A stretch of DNA of 58,087 nucleotides. Origin: Bacillus sp. V59.32b (GTDB lineage: Bacteria; Bacillota; Bacilli; Bacillales; DSM-1321). The DNA is taken from the NCBI RefSeq assembly GCF_003429085.1, contig NZ_QVTC01000055.1, positions 1-58,087 of the forward strand, written 5' to 3'. The notes under the pieces were generated by a model that did no database searches, was not told where the DNA came from, and saw only the letters and a list, made by a program, of their open reading frames with translations. Below are positions 9,209-18,918 of the stretch, in pieces (positions within the stretch are counted from its first letter, which is position 1; every line of letters starts with the position of its first letter). Position numbers and translations under genes: made by a program.

Positions 9209-10687
9209 TCATCCTACATATTCGGCAACTTTATTCCTGCCCGCTTGCTTAGCTCCGGTGTACATGGCCCGGTCTGCGTGGCGAATTAACGTTTGCGCAT
9301 CTTCTGCGTCATCGGGCGCTGATGCAACACCAATGCTTGCAGTAATAGGAATAAGAATCTTACTGCGGAGTTCATCTAAATCTGAGTGAACGGAAAAGGG
9401 CTGGATCTCGATGGATTTCCTGATAAATTCAGCAAAGTCATAAGCTTCCGCCTTATCAACCTTGGACAAGAGAATCACAAACTCTTCCCCTCCATAACGG
9501 GCAAGGACTCCTTTATTTGAAATTAATAGCTCTAGGCTCCTGGCCAGCTCGATCAAGATTTCATTTCCTGCCTGATGTCCATATGTATCATTGATCGATT
9601 TAAAATGATCGATGTCTAGAAGAATTAATGAAAGATGGCTATATTCCTTATTAAATTCTTCCTCAATCGCTGATTCGAAATATCGATAATTATAGAGATT
9701 AGTCAAAGCACAGCGTTCACTTTGTTTTTTTGTTTCTTCTACATGACGGGCATTTTCTATCGCCACCCCTAAATAGGAACACAAAATATTCATAATCATC
9801 AATTGATATTGCTCATATGCCCGTTTTTTTTCTGACGCCAGGATTAATACACCTACGACGAGGGAATTACGGACAATCGGGACAGCCAGGACACTTTGTG
9901 TTGTTTTGGGCAGGAAACCTCCTCTATCAAGATGTTTCCATTCTTTCTTGGAGTTATAGATAATTCCCTGTTTGGTTATCCGCACAAACCCGCATATTCC
10001 TGCATTAATTGGAAACGGCTGTATTTCTTTTTCCTTTTCGATCCCTTGCTCAGCATAACGAAGGAGATGAATTTTATTCTCCTTATTAAAAACATCGAAA
10101 ATGTATGTTTGTTCTGAGGGGAGGATCGCTGAAATCTTCTCGACAAAAAGATGAAGAACTTCCTCAACCTGCAGCCTTTGGGTAAGCTGATGTCCAATTT
10201 CACTGGCTTTTCTTAGTCTCCTGTTGATTTCCTGCGAAGAGTTATAGAGTCTCATGACGAAAGCGATGCCTATTAAAGGAACCCCGCCAAACAAGATCGC
10301 AAGGTACCCCAGTTGCTGGTACAAATCAAATAAAATAATGCCGATAGGAAGTACGATTAAAGAAGAAGCCAAATCCCATATGGCATCTTTGGTAAAGAAT
10401 TGAGGTTTCTGATTTATTAAAAAATATCTAGCTGTTAACACAAAGATAGTATTCAAGATATAATAAGAGAAGAGATAGACGATAATCATCCATAGATTGG
10501 CCGGCTGAACTACAGTACTATAGTCATGTGTTCCACCGATTGCATAGTAAATGAGACCACTTACCAGGCAAACCAAGAAAAAAATCAGCGAATTAAGCGG
10601 CAGACGGTAAATTTCATCCCGTCTAAGTCTCAGCATCAGCAGCATGAAGATGAAGGAAATTTGAGTCAGTACCATTTCAACGGACAA
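9209..10687 (-). CDS. Membrane GAF-GGDEF diguanylate cyclase (main part, 5' end frameshifted)
   Basis: The protein has several hydrophobic helices (first ~150 residues), a GAF-like sensor domain (about 165-310) and a GGDEF domain (about 330-490) with the intact catalytic motif RYGGEEF. The expected product is cyclic di-GMP. No RxxD inhibitory site stands before GGEEF, so product inhibition is not apparent. This frame begins at a TTG without a ribosome site. The true beginning lies in the overlapping frame at 10666-10920: one extra T in GGTCTCCTC near 10698-10703 would give ...AVFLIYGLSVEM and one continuous protein of about 570 aa. It is either a pseudogene or an assembly error. This gene is not in the B. 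subtilis order at this place. Confidence 0.8.
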   Translation of the reverse strand: MSVEMVLTQISFIFMLLMLRLRRDEIYRLPLNSLIFFLVCLVSGLIYYAIGGTHDYSTVVQPANLWMIIVYLFSYYILNTIFVLTARYFLINQKPQFFTKDAIWDLASSLIVLPIGIILFDLYQQLGYLAILFGGVPLIGIAFVMRLYNSSQEINRRLRKASEIGHQLTQRLQVEEVLHLFVEKISAILPSEQTYIFDVFNKENKIHLLRYAEQGIEKEKEIQPFPINAGICGFVRITKQGIIYNSKKEWKHLDRGGFLPKTTQSVLAVPIVRNSLVVGVLILASEKKRAYEQYQLMIMNILCSYLGVAIENARHVEETKKQSERCALTNLYNYRYFESAIEEEFNKEYSHLSLILLDIDHFKSINDTYGHQAGNEILIELARSLELLISNKGVLARYGGEEFVILLSKVDKAEAYDFAEFIRKSIEIQPFSVHSDLDELRSKILIPITASIGVASAPDDAEDAQTLIRHADRAMYTGAKQAGRNKVAEYVG

Positions 10688-10920
10688 GCCATATATGAGG
10701 AGACCGCAAGTGACACTCCCTGCACAGCTGAGATCGGCGTATTATTAATGATCATTGGAATTAACGCCAGGGTGCACATTAAAACAAGGAAGGCGAAAAT
10801 GTCCCATTCATCACCGTTGATGTGTGGAGGATCATAATGAAAAGTCAGCATGATCCCCCCAGGAACAATCAATAGCCATAATAGCCAAACTCCTATCCGT
10901 TTATGCTTTTTGACCTCCAT
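10666..10920 (-). pseudogene. N-terminal fragment of the GAF-GGDEF protein (upstream of frameshift)
   Basis: It starts at the ATG at 10920, with AGGGGG 6 nt upstream (MEVKKHKRIGVWLLW). It encodes two to three membrane helices and then runs out of frame with residues ACPLKWY and a stop inside the GGDEF gene. The hydrophobic pattern passes smoothly into the frame of the downstream gene near 10700. This supports one broken gene rather than two. Confidence 0.7.
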
Positions 10921-11041
10921 TACATTCCCCCTCTCCAACTTATTTCCTATATCATATAAATAAATCTAGTAAAAAAGTCTGCATTCGAGATAATTTTAGC
11001 AAATATTCTCAAATTTGTCACACTGAATGCTTAAGTTTATT

Positions 11042-12334
11042 TTAATATTTTTTATTCAAATATGGCCTTACCAACGATAGAAAATAAAGTGAACCAGTTA
11101 TGATCAAGACTTCATTATCCGTAGCATTTCCCAAAGAATCATCAATTGCCTTTTGCCAATCCTTCGTCACCCTTATATTTTCCGTCTTGCTGCATTCATA
11201 GAGCAACTCCGCAGCGGCGGCACGTTCGTGCGGAAATTCGGTAAAAATAATACTGTGAGCCTTTTGGTCGAGAGTGGATATCATTTCCTGATAGTTTTTA
11301 TCTTTTAGCGCAGCGAAAATAAAACGGTATGTTTTACCCGGAAAGGAATGTTGAAGTGTTTCTATTAATGCCGATATGCCAGCGGGATTGTGTGCGCCAT
11401 CCAATAAAATGAATGGCTGCTGCTTTGAGACCAGCTCTAAACGGGCACCCCACACTGCATGACGCAATCCATGTCGGATGCTTTCTTCATGGATTGAATA
11501 CTCCTGTCGTTCATTTATTAGCAAGATCGCCGTTACAGCGAGGGATGCGTTTTCTGCTTGGTGCTTGCCCAACATCGAAAGCTCGATTTCATCAAGCTTG
11601 TATGTTCCTGAGCGGTAGGAAAATTTCTGCATGCTTCCTTCACTGCTTAGATTTTCTATGAAAAAATCCTTATTCAACTGATAGAGTTTGGCATTTTCAG
11701 CCGCAGCCTTATCCTGTATGGCTTGTTCTGCTGCGCCGCTTATCACCGGTACCCCCCTTTTGATGATTCCCGCCTTTTCTCTCGCTATCGCATCGATTGA
11801 ATGGCCAAGAATATCCGTATGCTCTAAAGAGATCGAAGTAATGATCGATAGCACTGGAGTCACCACATTGGTTGAATCGAGCCTGCCTCCAAGTCCTGTT
11901 TCAAGCAAAACAATATCAGCTTCTTTTTGTTTAAAATATAAAAAAGCCATCGCCGTAAGTATTTCGAAGTGAGTCGGACCATTTCCCGACCTATCCATTA
12001 CTTTAACCGCTTTATGTACTTGATTAAAAAGTGAAATGAATTCCCGGTCACTGATTATCGATTGGTTGACCGCAAGCTGTTCATTTACCGATTCTAAGTA
12101 CGGAGAAGTGAACGCCCCGGTACGTATTCCTTCCGCTTGCAGAATTTCCTTCAGATAATTCAAGGTCGAACCTTTTCCGTTCGTGCCTGCGATATGTATG
12201 AATTTCATATGGTGGTGCGGATTGTCCAAGCAGGTGAGAAGCGTTTCCATTCGCGTAAGTCCGAAATCCATTCCCAATTGAAGCTGCCTGTTCTGCATGT
12301 ACTCATTTATTTCAGCCATCGTCTCTTTTTTCAT
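11042..12334 (-). CDS. folC: Folylpolyglutamate synthase / dihydrofolate synthase
   Basis: FolC joins L-glutamate to dihydropteroate and adds gamma-linked glutamates to folates, using ATP. It is a Mur-ligase-type enzyme: the ATP-binding loop is HIAGTNGKGSTLNYL (about residues 42-56), the omega-loop carries GAFTSPYL, and LLDGAHNPAG near 306-315 marks the C-terminal domain. I take the ATG at 12334 (MKKETMAEINEYM, 430 aa), which follows GGGGG; the upstream TTG at 12352 has no such site. It is transcribed away from the ATP-grasp pair. Confidence 0.94.
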   Translation of the reverse strand: MKKETMAEINEYMQNRQLQLGMDFGLTRMETLLTCLDNPHHHMKFIHIAGTNGKGSTLNYLKEILQAEGIRTGAFTSPYLESVNEQLAVNQSIISDREFISLFNQVHKAVKVMDRSGNGPTHFEILTAMAFLYFKQKEADIVLLETGLGGRLDSTNVVTPVLSIITSISLEHTDILGHSIDAIAREKAGIIKRGVPVISGAAEQAIQDKAAAENAKLYQLNKDFFIENLSSEGSMQKFSYRSGTYKLDEIELSMLGKHQAENASLAVTAILLINERQEYSIHEESIRHGLRHAVWGARLELVSKQQPFILLDGAHNPAGISALIETLQHSFPGKTYRFIFAALKDKNYQEMISTLDQKAHSIIFTEFPHERAAAAELLYECSKTENIRVTKDWQKAIDDSLGNATDNEVLIITGSLYFLSLVRPYLNKKY

Positions 12335-12431
12335 ATAAATGCCCCCAAACAACTTACTTTGTTTCGAAATATCCTATACAATTATATCATCTATATGTAC
12401 CCTATTTACCTAACAGAGGAAGTGTTCCAGT

Positions 12432-13334
12432 ATGAGTGGTTGTTGGATCGTCGTCAACGGCTATTTGCAACAAAAAAAATTCTCCGATCTGGCGATTTTT
12501 ATGAAAGATGCCGCAGAGAGAAAAAACGTTTCGACCAGCATCGTCCGCCATACGGAATTAATCGCTGTGCTTGATAATGGAATACCAAGATTAAAAGGAA
12601 GCTTCTCCGATTCGCTTCCTGATTTTATCATGTTCATGGATAAGGATATTCAATTGGCGCGTCACTTGGAGATGATGGGCATTCCTGTCTATAACGGTAG
12701 TGCTTCTATCGAAATCTGTGACAGCAAGGCCAAAACACATCAAGCTCTCGCTAACCACGGGATTCCAATGCCGAGAACCGTATTCCCGCCTTTTACATAC
12801 GAAGGCATCAAGCGGGAGGACTTTCAGGCATTTAAGAATATCGGAAAATACCTCGGGTATCCGTTGGTCATTAAAGAAGCATATGGCTCCTTCGGTGAGC
12901 AGGTTTATCTTGCTCGGAACGAAACCGAATTAATAGAATTGGTAAAAAGGATCGCCCATAAACCGTTTATCCTGCAGGAGTTTGTGAAAAGCAGCAAGGG
13001 CAAGGATATCCGTCTCAATGTGGTTGGGGGTAAGGTTGTTGCTTCGATGCTCCGAACCTCTGAAACTGATTTTCGCGCAAACGTAACGAATGGAGGAAAA
13101 ATGCTAGCGTATACCCCGACTCCTGAAGAAATCGAACTCGCCGTTACATGTGCGGACATCCTTGGAGTCGATTTTGCGGGAATCGATTTATTGTTTGGAG
13201 AGAACGGTCCATTGCTTTGTGAAGTTAATTCGAATTCGCATTTGTTAAATATCTATGAATGTACGGGTGTTAACGTTGCCGATTATATGATCGATTACAT
13301 CTTGCAAAAAGAGGCGGTGAAACGAAATGAATGA
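12432..13334 (+). CDS. RimK-like ATP-grasp ligase 1
   Basis: This 300-aa protein has the ATP-grasp fold of the RimK/LysX family, which links an amino acid (often glutamate) to a carboxylate through an acyl phosphate. Seen are CDSKAKTHQALANHGIPMPRT (about 97-117), the lid Lys VIKEAYGSFGEQVYL (about 142-156), ILQEFV, KDIRLNVVGG, and the metal-binding end LCEVNSNSHL (about 260-269). The acceptor is unknown. It overlaps the next gene by 8 bp, and that gene encodes a second ATP-grasp protein. It is divergent from folC. The ATG at 12432 follows AGAGGA at a somewhat long spacing. Confidence 0.85.
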   Translation: MSGCWIVVNGYLQQKKFSDLAIFMKDAAERKNVSTSIVRHTELIAVLDNGIPRLKGSFSDSLPDFIMFMDKDIQLARHLEMMGIPVYNGSASIEICDSKAKTHQALANHGIPMPRTVFPPFTYEGIKREDFQAFKNIGKYLGYPLVIKEAYGSFGEQVYLARNETELIELVKRIAHKPFILQEFVKSSKGKDIRLNVVGGKVVASMLRTSETDFRANVTNGGKMLAYTPTPEEIELAVTCADILGVDFAGIDLLFGENGPLLCEVNSNSHLLNIYECTGVNVADYMIDYILQKEAVKRNE

Positions 13335-14196
13335 GAGTGGCTGGCTGATATATTCTTCTGAAGACGCTGCACGGAATCAATCTTATATCCAATGGATGAT
13401 TGAGGAGGCAAAGCAGTTAGATATGAACTTGATACTCTGTTTCCGTGAAGACTTTGCTCTCGGACATTGTGATTCGAAACTGGCGATTTTTCATCAAGGA
13501 AAAACGGTGGATTTGCCTTCCTTCGCCATCGTCCGGACGATCGATCCCCTATTCACCAGACAACTGGAGTTGCTCGGGATAAAATGCTTTAATACGTCAT
13601 TAGTTTCCGAAATATGTAACAACAAAGCAAAAACCCATCAATATATGGCGACGCTTGGCATTCCAATGACCGATACCCTTTACTGCCCGGGAAATACCTT
13701 TACCTATAATGATGTTCCATTGCAGTATCCTTACATCGCGAAGGAAGTCTCTGCTCGTGGCGGAAAACAGGTATTTCTCATTGAAAACGAAGCGGATGAA
13801 GGCGTATTAAAAGGGACGCCAGGTCAATGGATCATTCAAAAACCTGCCGTGCTTGGGAAAGATGTCCGGGTTTTTGTTGTTGGCAAAAAAATAATCGCTG
13901 CGGTTTTAAGACAGTCACAAACAGATTTCAAAGCAAACTTCACCCTCGGAGGCAGCGCTTCGCTGTATAAGCTATCAGATCAGGAAAAAGACCTGATTGA
14001 AAAGATTATCAACACTATTGATTTTGGCATGGTTGGCATTGATTTTGTATTTTCAGAGGAAGGCAGCTTTTGGTTAAACGAAATCGAGGATATCGTCGGA
14101 AGCAGGACGTTGAGTGCTCTATCAAAGATAAATATCGTCCGGGAATATATGTTACATATCAAAAAAGAAATGACGATGGAGCGGAATCGCTCGTGA
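13327..14196 (+). CDS. RimK-like ATP-grasp ligase 2
   Basis: This is a paralogue of the preceding gene (289 aa), with the parallel motifs CNNKAKTHQYMATLGIPMTDT (about 99-119), KDVRVFVVGKK (about 179-189) and the metal-binding end WLNEIEDIVGSRTL (about 254-267). The lid region reads YIAKEVSARGGKQVFL. Together with ligase 1 it probably forms a two-step or heteromeric ligase system. Its last codons (ERNRS, stop) run into the first unit of tandem array B, so the repeat has supplied the C-terminus. Function beyond ATP-dependent carboxylate-amine ligation is not recognisable. Confidence 0.82.
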   Translation: MNESGWLIYSSEDAARNQSYIQWMIEEAKQLDMNLILCFREDFALGHCDSKLAIFHQGKTVDLPSFAIVRTIDPLFTRQLELLGIKCFNTSLVSEICNNKAKTHQYMATLGIPMTDTLYCPGNTFTYNDVPLQYPYIAKEVSARGGKQVFLIENEADEGVLKGTPGQWIIQKPAVLGKDVRVFVVGKKIIAAVLRQSQTDFKANFTLGGSASLYKLSDQEKDLIEKIINTIDFGMVGIDFVFSEEGSFWLNEIEDIVGSRTLSALSKINIVREYMLHIKKEMTMERNRS

Positions 14197-14315
14197 ATTT
14201 TGGAGATCGCTCGTATATTCTGGTAATCGCTCGTAAATCCCGGTTACCGCTCGTATATTCTGATTACCGCTCGTATATTCTGATCACCGCTCGTATATTC
14301 TGATCACCGCTCATA
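14188..14315. repeat. Tandem repeat array B (exact 20-bp period)
   Basis: CGCTCGT, or its variant CGCTCAT, occurs at 14188, 14208, 14228, 14248, 14268, 14288 and 14308, seven copies exactly 20 bp apart. The unit is about CGCTCGTATATTCTGATTAC. The first unit contains the stop codon of ligase 2 (14194-14196). The array fills most of the space between the convergent ligase 2 and valS genes. Confidence 0.93.
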
Positions 14316-14362
14316 AATCAAAAAAGAGCTCCGCTCATTACCCAAACCGATTAAAATCCATC

Positions 14363-14397
14363 TAAAAAAGGATGAACCGCAAACCGGTTCATCCTTT
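14363..14397. terminator. Bidirectional terminator of valS and ligase 2
   Basis: AAAGGATGAACCG pairs with CGGTTCATCCTTT around a short loop, with TTTTTT on the minus strand after the stem. It ends valS 6 bp beyond its stop and could also stop transcripts from the ATP-grasp pair. Confidence 0.85.
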
Positions 14398-14402
14398 CTC
14401 TA

Positions 14403-17051
14403 TTACATCTGCTTCAATTCACTGATTCTGCGGATTACGGCATCACGTTTTTCGCTGTAATCCTTTTCTTTTGCACGTTCTTCTTCAATCACATTGGCAG
14501 GAGCTTTTTTTACAAAGCCTTCGTTGCCTAGTTTTTTCTGAACGCGATCTACTTCTTTGTTCAGTTTATCGAGTTCTTTTTCGAGACGGTTGATTTCTTC
14601 ATCGATATTGATTAAGCCCTGGAGCGGAAGAATCAGCTCGACCCCGGTTACGACAGCTGTCATGGCCTGTCCCGGCTCTTCGACTTCTATACCGATTGTT
14701 AATTCTTCTGGATTACAGAAGCGCTCGATATAGGCGCTGTTTTTATTTAACTTGTTTAATGTCGCTTCGTCCTTCGCTTTCAAAATCAGCTTAATCTTTT
14801 TGCTCATCGGCGTGTTTACTTCTGCACGAATATTTCGTACAGAGCGGATAATCTCCACAAGCAGCTTCATTTCTTCTGCTGCTTCTGTATCTGTAAGTTC
14901 GGCGTTAACGGCCGGCCAAGCAGCTGTCGTAATTGATTCACCATCATGCGGCAGGTTCTGCCAAATTTCCTCGGTAATAAACGGCATGAATGGGTGAAGC
15001 AATCTCATCGTGTTATCTAAGACATAAGCCAGAATGGAGCGGGTTGTTTTCTTGGCGGCTTCCTCCTCTCCGTAGAGCGGAAGCTTCGCCATTTCAATAT
15101 ACCAGTCACAGAAGTCATCCCAGATAAAGTTATAAAGCACACGGCCGACTTCTCCAAATTCATACTTATCGGCAAGTCTTGTTACTGTTTCAATGGTTTC
15201 GTTTAAGCGAGTCAAAATCCATTTATCTGCAACTGATTTCTCACCAGATAAATCAATTTCTTCATACTTGAGTCCTTCCATGTTCATTAAAGCGAAACGG
15301 GAGGCATTCCAAATCTTGTTGGCAAAGTTCCAGACAGCTTCCACTTTATCCGTACTATAGCGCAAATCCTGTCCCGGTGAGCTTCCGGTCGATAAGAAAT
15401 ACCTTAAGGAGTCGGCACCGTATTGATCGATCACTTCCATTGGGTCGACGCCGTTGCCAAGGGATTTACTCATCTTACGTCCCTGTTCGTCACGGACAAG
15501 CCCGTGTATCAACACATCTTTGAATGGCCGTTCACCAGTGAATTCAAGTCCTTGGAAAATCATCCGGGATACCCAGAAAAAGATGATATCATATCCGGTT
15601 ACAAGGGCTGCAGTCGGATAGTATCGATTGTAATCGGTTGATTCCGTATCAGGCCAGCCCATTGTCGAGAAAGGCCATAGCGCCGAACTGAACCATGTAT
15701 CCAAAACATCGTTGTCCTGTTCCCAGTTTTCAATGTCTGCAGGCGCTTCCTCACCAACAAATATTTCACCTGTTTCTTTATGGTACCAAGCAGGAATCCG
15801 GTGGCCCCACCATAGCTGGCGGGAGATACACCAATCACGGATGTTTTCCATCCAGTGCAAATAGGTTTTCTCGAAACGATCGGGTATGAAATGAACCTTT
15901 TCGCTATCTGATTTTTGTTGAAGCGCAACAGCTTCATCGGCCAAAGGCTGCATTTTGACGAACCATTGCGTTGAAAGATAGGGCTCTACAACCGCCCCGC
16001 TTCTCTCTGAATGGCCAACGGAGTGAAGATGGTCTTCAATCTTAAAGAGGACGCCTTCCTCCTGCAGGTCTTTGACGATTTGCTTGCGGCATTCGAACCG
16101 GTCCATGCCATCGTATTTTCCTGCTCTGCCGTTCATGGTCCCGTCTTCATTCATGACAAGGATTCTCTCGAGGTTATGGCGGTTGCCGATTTCAAAATCG
16201 TTAGGGTCATGAGCCGGGGTGATTTTTACCGCTCCTGAACCGAATTCCATATCGACATAATCGTCTCCAACGATTGGAATTTCTCTTCCCGTTATCGGCA
16301 GGATGACGTTTTTCCCAATCAGATGCTTGTAGCGATCATCCTCAGGATGGACAGCAACGGCTGTATCGCCAAGCATCGTTTCCGGACGGGTCGTCGCGAT
16401 CTCAATATGTCCGGATCCATCTGCAAGCGGATATTTCATATGATAGAAGGCTCCCTGTACATCTTTGTAGATGACCTCAATATCAGACAGAGCCGTTTTC
16501 GTGGAAGGATCCCAGTTGATGATGTATTCGCCACGGTAGATCAAGCCTTTGTTATAAAGAGATACAAAAACCTCGCGAACCGCTTTTGAAAGTCCTTCAT
16601 CGAGCGTGAACCGTTCTCTTGAATAATCTAGCCCTAGCCCGAGCTTTGACCATTGTTCACGGATATGGTTTGCATATTCCTCTTTCCATTTCCATGTTTC
16701 TTCAAGAAATTTCTCACGGCCTAAGTCATAGCGGCTTTTCCCTCCGCTGCGCAGCTTTTCTTCCACCTTGGCCTGTGTTGCAATCCCGGCATGGTCCATT
16801 CCTGGAAGCCATAATACATCGTACCCCTGCATTCGCTTCATCCGGGTTAAAATATCCTGCAACGTCGTATCCCAGGCATGGCCCAAATGCAGCTTCCCGG
16901 TTACGTTTGGAGGAGGAATCACAATTGTATACGGCTGCTTTTTCTTATCGCTTTTCGCTTCAAAAAATTTCCCATCCAGCCACCACTTATAACGGCCTTT
17001 TTCAATGGTTTGCGGGTCATATTTAGTCGGCATTTGTTCTTTCTCTTCCAT
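14403..17051 (-). CDS. valS: Valyl-tRNA synthetase
   Basis: This class I aminoacyl-tRNA synthetase charges tRNA-Val and edits threonine. The HIGH-type motif [13 protein letters not shown] is near residues 46-58, the KMSKS-type motif [11 protein letters not shown] is near 525-535, and the C-terminal coiled coil (about 820-880, [19 protein letters not shown]) is typical of ValRS. I set the start at the ATG at 17051 ([14 protein letters not shown], 882 aa), which follows GGAGGAAAAAGT; the open frame before it belongs to the leader. A T-box leader precedes it. Confidence 0.97.
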   Translation of the reverse strand: MEEKEQMPTKYDPQTIEKGRYKWWLDGKFFEAKSDKKKQPYTIVIPPPNVTGKLHLGHAWDTTLQDILTRMKRMQGYDVLWLPGMDHAGIATQAKVEEKLRSGGKSRYDLGREKFLEETWKWKEEYANHIREQWSKLGLGLDYSRERFTLDEGLSKAVREVFVSLYNKGLIYRGEYIINWDPSTKTALSDIEVIYKDVQGAFYHMKYPLADGSGHIEIATTRPETMLGDTAVAVHPEDDRYKHLIGKNVILPITGREIPIVGDDYVDMEFGSGAVKITPAHDPNDFEIGNRHNLERILVMNEDGTMNGRAGKYDGMDRFECRKQIVKDLQEEGVLFKIEDHLHSVGHSERSGAVVEPYLSTQWFVKMQPLADEAVALQQKSDSEKVHFIPDRFEKTYLHWMENIRDWCISRQLWWGHRIPAWYHKETGEIFVGEEAPADIENWEQDNDVLDTWFSSALWPFSTMGWPDTESTDYNRYYPTAALVTGYDIIFFWVSRMIFQGLEFTGERPFKDVLIHGLVRDEQGRKMSKSLGNGVDPMEVIDQYGADSLRYFLSTGSSPGQDLRYSTDKVEAVWNFANKIWNASRFALMNMEGLKYEEIDLSGEKSVADKWILTRLNETIETVTRLADKYEFGEVGRVLYNFIWDDFCDWYIEMAKLPLYGEEEAAKKTTRSILAYVLDNTMRLLHPFMPFITEEIWQNLPHDGESITTAAWPAVNAELTDTEAAEEMKLLVEIIRSVRNIRAEVNTPMSKKIKLILKAKDEATLNKLNKNSAYIERFCNPEELTIGIEVEEPGQAMTAVVTGVELILPLQGLINIDEEINRLEKELDKLNKEVDRVQKKLGNEGFVKKAPANVIEEERAKEKDYSEKRDAVIRRISELKQM

Positions 17052-17083
17052 ACTTTTTCCTCCTATATCAGTCTGACGAAAAT

Positions 17084-17359
17084 AAAAAAACTTCCTGATC
17101 CATAAAAGGACGAAGGAAGTTGTTCGCGGTGCCACCTTTTTTCCGAATCAGAATCAAAACACGATTCTTGCCCGGCTCTCAAATGAAATAACGGCTCTTT
17201 ACCGGTTCCTGCTACTTATCATTCACAGAAACAACTCACAGGCGACTTCTGATGGTACCGGCTTAGAAACCTCGCAGCTAATGGTTTCCTCTCTAAAAAG
17301 CGGTATAAACACCTTACTATTCCTGTTCATAGTCTTTATCTATTCATTTCTTCAGTTCA
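17084..17359 (-). promoter_or_regulatory. T-box leader of valS (tRNA-Val sensing)
   Basis: The T-box sequence AAGGTGGCACCGCG lies at 17125-17138. The competing terminator follows: ACTTCCTTCG...AGGAAGT and then a T-run (17084-17122). In stem I the pattern GAA-GTC-GCC places a valine codon, GTC (17244-17246), as the specifier. Uncharged tRNA-Val would pair with the specifier and the T-box bulge and prevent termination, raising valS expression. Confidence 0.9.
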
Positions 17360-17365
17360 ATTTAT

Positions 17366-17395
17366 ATAGTACAGAATAACTTGTTGTATAGTCAA
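17366..17395 (-). promoter_or_regulatory. Promoter of the valS leader
   Basis: On the minus strand TTGACT (17390-17395) and TACTAT (17366-17371) are separated by 18 bp. This fits a SigA promoter placed just upstream of the T-box leader. Confidence 0.75.
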
Positions 17396-17525
17396 TAATC
17401 TTTTCCATTTTTCTAATATTCTATACAGAGGTCTTTCGGTCTGTAATAGGCAAAAGGCACATTTTTCATCCAGCGTACATAAGATGCTACTACAGTTTAT
17501 TAAGTTAAGAAGGATGGATGTACAA

Positions 17526-17717
17526 ATGAAACGAAGATACTCTCCGTACGCTTTGCCCCCATGGCTCAGGACCACACGCCGCGTTTGTGCCCAATTCATC
17601 ATCCCTATTACGGTATTCCAGGGAATCCGAACCTTATTGCTTCCGACAGCCATCGATATCCTGCTGCTCGCTATCTTAATTGTTATTGCTGTTGCCTTTC
17701 ATCTTCAACTCATATAA
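17526..17717 (+). CDS. Small membrane protein, function unknown
   Basis: This 63-aa protein has a basic, Pro-rich N-terminus (MKRRYSPYALPPWLRTTRR) followed by one or two hydrophobic segments (QFIIPITVFQGIRTLLL and IDILLLAILIVIAVAFHL). It is not recognised. It lies between the valS leader and the 3' end of ysxE, pointing against ysxE. A ribosome site AAGGA stands about 11 nt before this ATG; an in-frame ATG four codons upstream is too close to it. The good membrane profile and positively charged N-terminus make it a likely real gene. Confidence 0.6.
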   Translation: MKRRYSPYALPPWLRTTRRVCAQFIIPITVFQGIRTLLLPTAIDILLLAILIVIAVAFHLQLI

Positions 17718-17721
17718 TTTC

Positions 17722-18774
17722 TTAGTCCGGCGTCTGTTCAGCTTGAGCAGTCGCTTTTTTCCGTTGTTCGATTTCTTCAATTTTCATAACAATATACTCA
17801 GTATTCTTTAAAAGCCAATATTGCCGCTGTAGCTGGCTGACATAATATAATTCTGTTTTGTCTCCTTTTTTATCAAAGTAATTCCTTACGCTTTGGATGG
17901 ATGACCCCGGATAAGCTAAATAGCTTTGGAACAATAACATTTCTTCTTCTTTCATCGGAAAATATTTAAGATAATTGTAAATCCAATTGACGCCATCCTC
18001 ATACTCGGTCGGATAAGTCCTTGCCGATGAAACCAAAAAAGGTAGTAAATCAAAATGAGGCGGAGCTATCTTGGAATTTTCAAAATTTATAAAATGGCCG
18101 TAGCCTCTGTCATCATAAATAAAATGTTGAATAGCGAGCTTGCCGTGGGTAACGACGCTTCTGACTTTTTCATCATTCTTTGTCTTCTCAAACCACTCTC
18201 CCAGCTTTCTTTCTGCATAGTTCAAGGCCTGTAAAATGTCTGAGAAGTACATACAGAACAAAAGCTCGAATGGGGACATATACCACTTCTTCTCACTGTT
18301 GCGGACGAATTCTTCAATAAAATCCCGCTGCTTCTTCCAATGCACACCCGTCCGTTCGAAATGCCCTTCTCTTTCTTCTTGACTCACCGGCACCTCTTTT
18401 ACGGAAAGAGTATGCATTCTCGCAAGCTCCCTGAATAATTGCATATGACGTTGGTCTCGCTCATCTGTTTCTTGATTCAGCAGCCATGGCATCAAATAAT
18501 ACAATCTTCCTTTTTCAAGAATCGCGTATCTGCCGTCCATCGCCGGGTAAATCGGGACAATCCGGTTGAAGCCCCGCTGATATAGGTGCTGAATATTCTT
18601 GATAAAATCGATTCCTGCATGTGGAGAAATCTCCTTCAAGGCAAAAACGCCATTATCGCTATACACCTTTTTAACTTTGCCGAAGTTCTCCACGTAGTTC
18701 ACCTTCAACGCATAATGACGTAAAATGGCTTCCGTTTCATTGATTCGATTCTCGTTTTTATTCACGAGATTCAC
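17722..18774 (-). CDS. ysxE: Spore coat protein YsxE (CotS-like kinase fold)
   Basis: The 350-aa protein belongs to the CotS/YsxE family of spore coat proteins with an aminoglycoside phosphotransferase-like fold. Visible are a P-loop-like N-terminal lobe (VKKVYSDNGVFALKEI, with the conserved Lys), and in the C-lobe VVTHGKLAIQHFIYDDRGYGHFINFENSKIAPPHFDL. The usual catalytic HGDxxxxN pattern is degenerate (HGKLAIQHF), as in other coat members. It follows spoVID as in B. subtilis; SpoVID and YsxE act together in coat encasement. Confidence 0.92.
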   Translation of the reverse strand: MNLVNKNENRINETEAILRHYALKVNYVENFGKVKKVYSDNGVFALKEISPHAGIDFIKNIQHLYQRGFNRIVPIYPAMDGRYAILEKGRLYYLMPWLLNQETDERDQRHMQLFRELARMHTLSVKEVPVSQEEREGHFERTGVHWKKQRDFIEEFVRNSEKKWYMSPFELLFCMYFSDILQALNYAERKLGEWFEKTKNDEKVRSVVTHGKLAIQHFIYDDRGYGHFINFENSKIAPPHFDLLPFLVSSARTYPTEYEDGVNWIYNYLKYFPMKEEEMLLFQSYLAYPGSSIQSVRNYFDKKGDKTELYYVSQLQRQYWLLKNTEYIVMKIEEIEQRKKATAQAEQTPD

Positions 18775-18786
18775 TCGCCTTCATGA

Positions 18787-18850
18787 TGAAATAAAAGCGC
18801 AAGCGCCCTGGTCAGCCTCGACAGGCATAAGACGCACTGCGCAGGAAATC
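18787..18850. repeat. Dispersed Bacillus-type intergenic repeat remnant
   Basis: The sequence AAAAGCGCAAGCGCCCTGG...GACAGGCATAAGACGC resembles a short repeat I have seen scattered between genes in many Bacillaceae genomes. It contains the small palindrome GCGCAAGCGC. It lies between spoVID and ysxE. I see no gene in it. Identification is from memory of the motif only. Confidence 0.45.
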
Positions 18851-18918
18851 CTGATTCTGAAACAGGGTGGCTTAGCTAGATATCTGTCAAAGTCAAGAAA
18901 GTTAACGTTAATTGAATT

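Noticed and set aside
14188-14315. CRISPR array at array B
   Set aside because: The units follow each other without unique spacers and the period is only 20 bp.
15599-15937. 112-aa frame inside valS
   Set aside because: Out-of-frame shadow of the synthetase coding sequence.
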